Below are positions 63,277 through 64,000 of a stretch of 64,000 nt of DNA, piece after piece. Position numbers and translations under genes: made by a program. How positions within the stretch are numbered: position 1 is the stretch's first letter; every line of letters begins with the position of its first letter. A model generated the notes under the pieces. The model did no database searches, was not told the DNA's origin, and saw only the letters and a program-made list of their open reading frames with translations. This stretch comes from Siphlonurus alternatus (taxonomy: Eukaryota; Arthropoda; Insecta; Ephemeroptera; Siphlonuridae). The DNA is taken from NCBI GenBank assembly GCA_949825025.1, contig OX463783.1:16713628-16777627 (forward strand). The letters run 5' to 3'.

Positions 63277-64000
63277 ATGGAGAACAAATCTAACGTGATT
63301 TTGTCATTCTTACGTTAGTGTTGTTGGCTGCATTTGAATGCATTGGCGGGCAAGGTTGTGCCTCCGACTGCTGGTATGTGCCTCATCGATGCTGTAAAGG
63401 TAAGTTGATATAAAAGAAAGGATCGGGTGGCCTCCCAACCTCTCAAAAGAAATTACTTTTGTCAAATATTTTTTTTTCATATTAAATTGATCCATGGGAG
63501 GTGATTTATGGTATCCTACATCATGCAATTGCGGACCATCCTTACTAAGATTTCCATAGTTCCCTAATTTGTTAATTGTCATACACATTTTATTTAAGAA
63601 GCTTCTGAACCCATATGAGTCCAAATATACACTCTTCGCCTCTGAAAAGTTCCCTTGCCTTGTTAATCACAATGCCTTGGATTATACTTACCAAAGATTA
63701 TTAACAAGGCTGAAGATGGGAACTTTTCAGAGTCATGTAGTGTACATATACGGAAATCTAGTGTAAAAAATCTACAGTACAGTTCATGGTTTAAGAATTG
63801 ACCCTTAATTAGATTATATAGGTGGATATTTTTTATCAGAATAAATTTATAACAATATTATTTAATTGTATCAACTTGTCATACTGAAAAGTATATATAT
63901 TTTTTTTTTCAGCGGCTCCCCTAAGATGTGAATTACCATTCACTGCAGACAACGGCAGGGTGGAATGGCTGAGGAACGAGGATGTTGTTTACATTTGTAA
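63277..64000 (+). pseudogene. Gene 10: CCP-domain member, cut by the window end, frameshifted first exon
   Basis: Exon 1 63277-63399: ATG, then MENKSNVILSFL, then a frame change; the second frame reads LVLLAAFECIGGQGC and CCK up to a phase-1 GTAAGT donor. The exon is 123 nt, whereas the matching exon of gene 7 is 124, so one base appears to be missing near 63312-63318. In the ATG frame a TAG follows at once. Exon 2 starts at 63913 after TTTTCAG: LRCELPFTADNGRVEWLRN then VVYIC, a CCP start nearly identical to gene 9, and runs off the end. The rest of the gene is outside the window, so its status is uncertain. Confidence 0.6.
63642..63730. repeat. Small hairpin in gene 10 intron 1
   Basis: CTGAAAAGTTCCCTTGCCTT ... 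AAGGCTGAAGATGGGAACTTTTCAG, nearly perfect inverted arms, 89 bp. Confidence 0.7.

Overview
This is AT-rich eukaryotic (animal) DNA with spliced genes. It has GT-AG introns, long TA and AAAT microsatellites, a 5'-truncated non-LTR retrotransposon with a jockey-like reverse transcriptase, a 5S-rRNA-headed SINE family and dozens of palindromic MITE-like elements. The reverse transcriptase and its (AAAT)n tail fit an invertebrate, perhaps an arthropod, but I cannot fix the phylum from sequence alone.

The window is dominated by a tandem family of genes for small single-pass membrane proteins. None of these genes is visible as one long ORF; each was rebuilt from short exons joined by phase-1 introns. 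The shared plan is a signal-peptide exon, one or two Cys-rich exons, a sushi/CCP-like exon, and one last exon holding a Thr/Ser-rich stalk, one transmembrane helix and a variable cytoplasmic tail, often with tyrosine motifs (YEYI, YELP, YxxM). Subfamily 1 has two Cys-rich exons and a half-CCP exon: gene 1 (2143-6997, +) and gene 3 (15006-20704, +). Subfamily 2 has one Cys-rich exon and a half-CCP exon: gene 4 (32803-35853, -), gene 5 (37550-40872, +) and gene 6 (42945-46929, +, broken). Subfamily 3 has a complete four-Cys CCP exon: gene 7 (50023-52266, +), gene 9 (56727-58858, +) and gene 10 (63277 to the window end, +). Gene 2 (10456-13191, +) is an odd member: signal peptide, very short ectodomain, a transmembrane helix with a Glu in it, and a ~345-residue tail with internal repeats and many tyrosines, like an adaptor. 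Two orphan or decayed first exons lie at 53380 and 54992, and the first 70 bases look like the end of another member's tail.

Between gene 3 and the inverted gene 4 lies a repeat block (about 22-32.6 kb): a ~763-bp TIR element, a nested foldback, three adjacent tandem arrays (units ~446 bp, ~515 bp and ~180 bp, the last alternating as a ~358-bp dimer) and an unrecognised repetitive stretch.

The changing ectodomains, mucin-like stalks, interchangeable phase-1 exons, diverse tyrosine tails and recurrent ETS-like GGAA/TTCC motifs 50-100 bp upstream of the start codons suggest a cluster of fast-evolving immune or recognition receptors. That function is inference; no member was recognised as a named gene.
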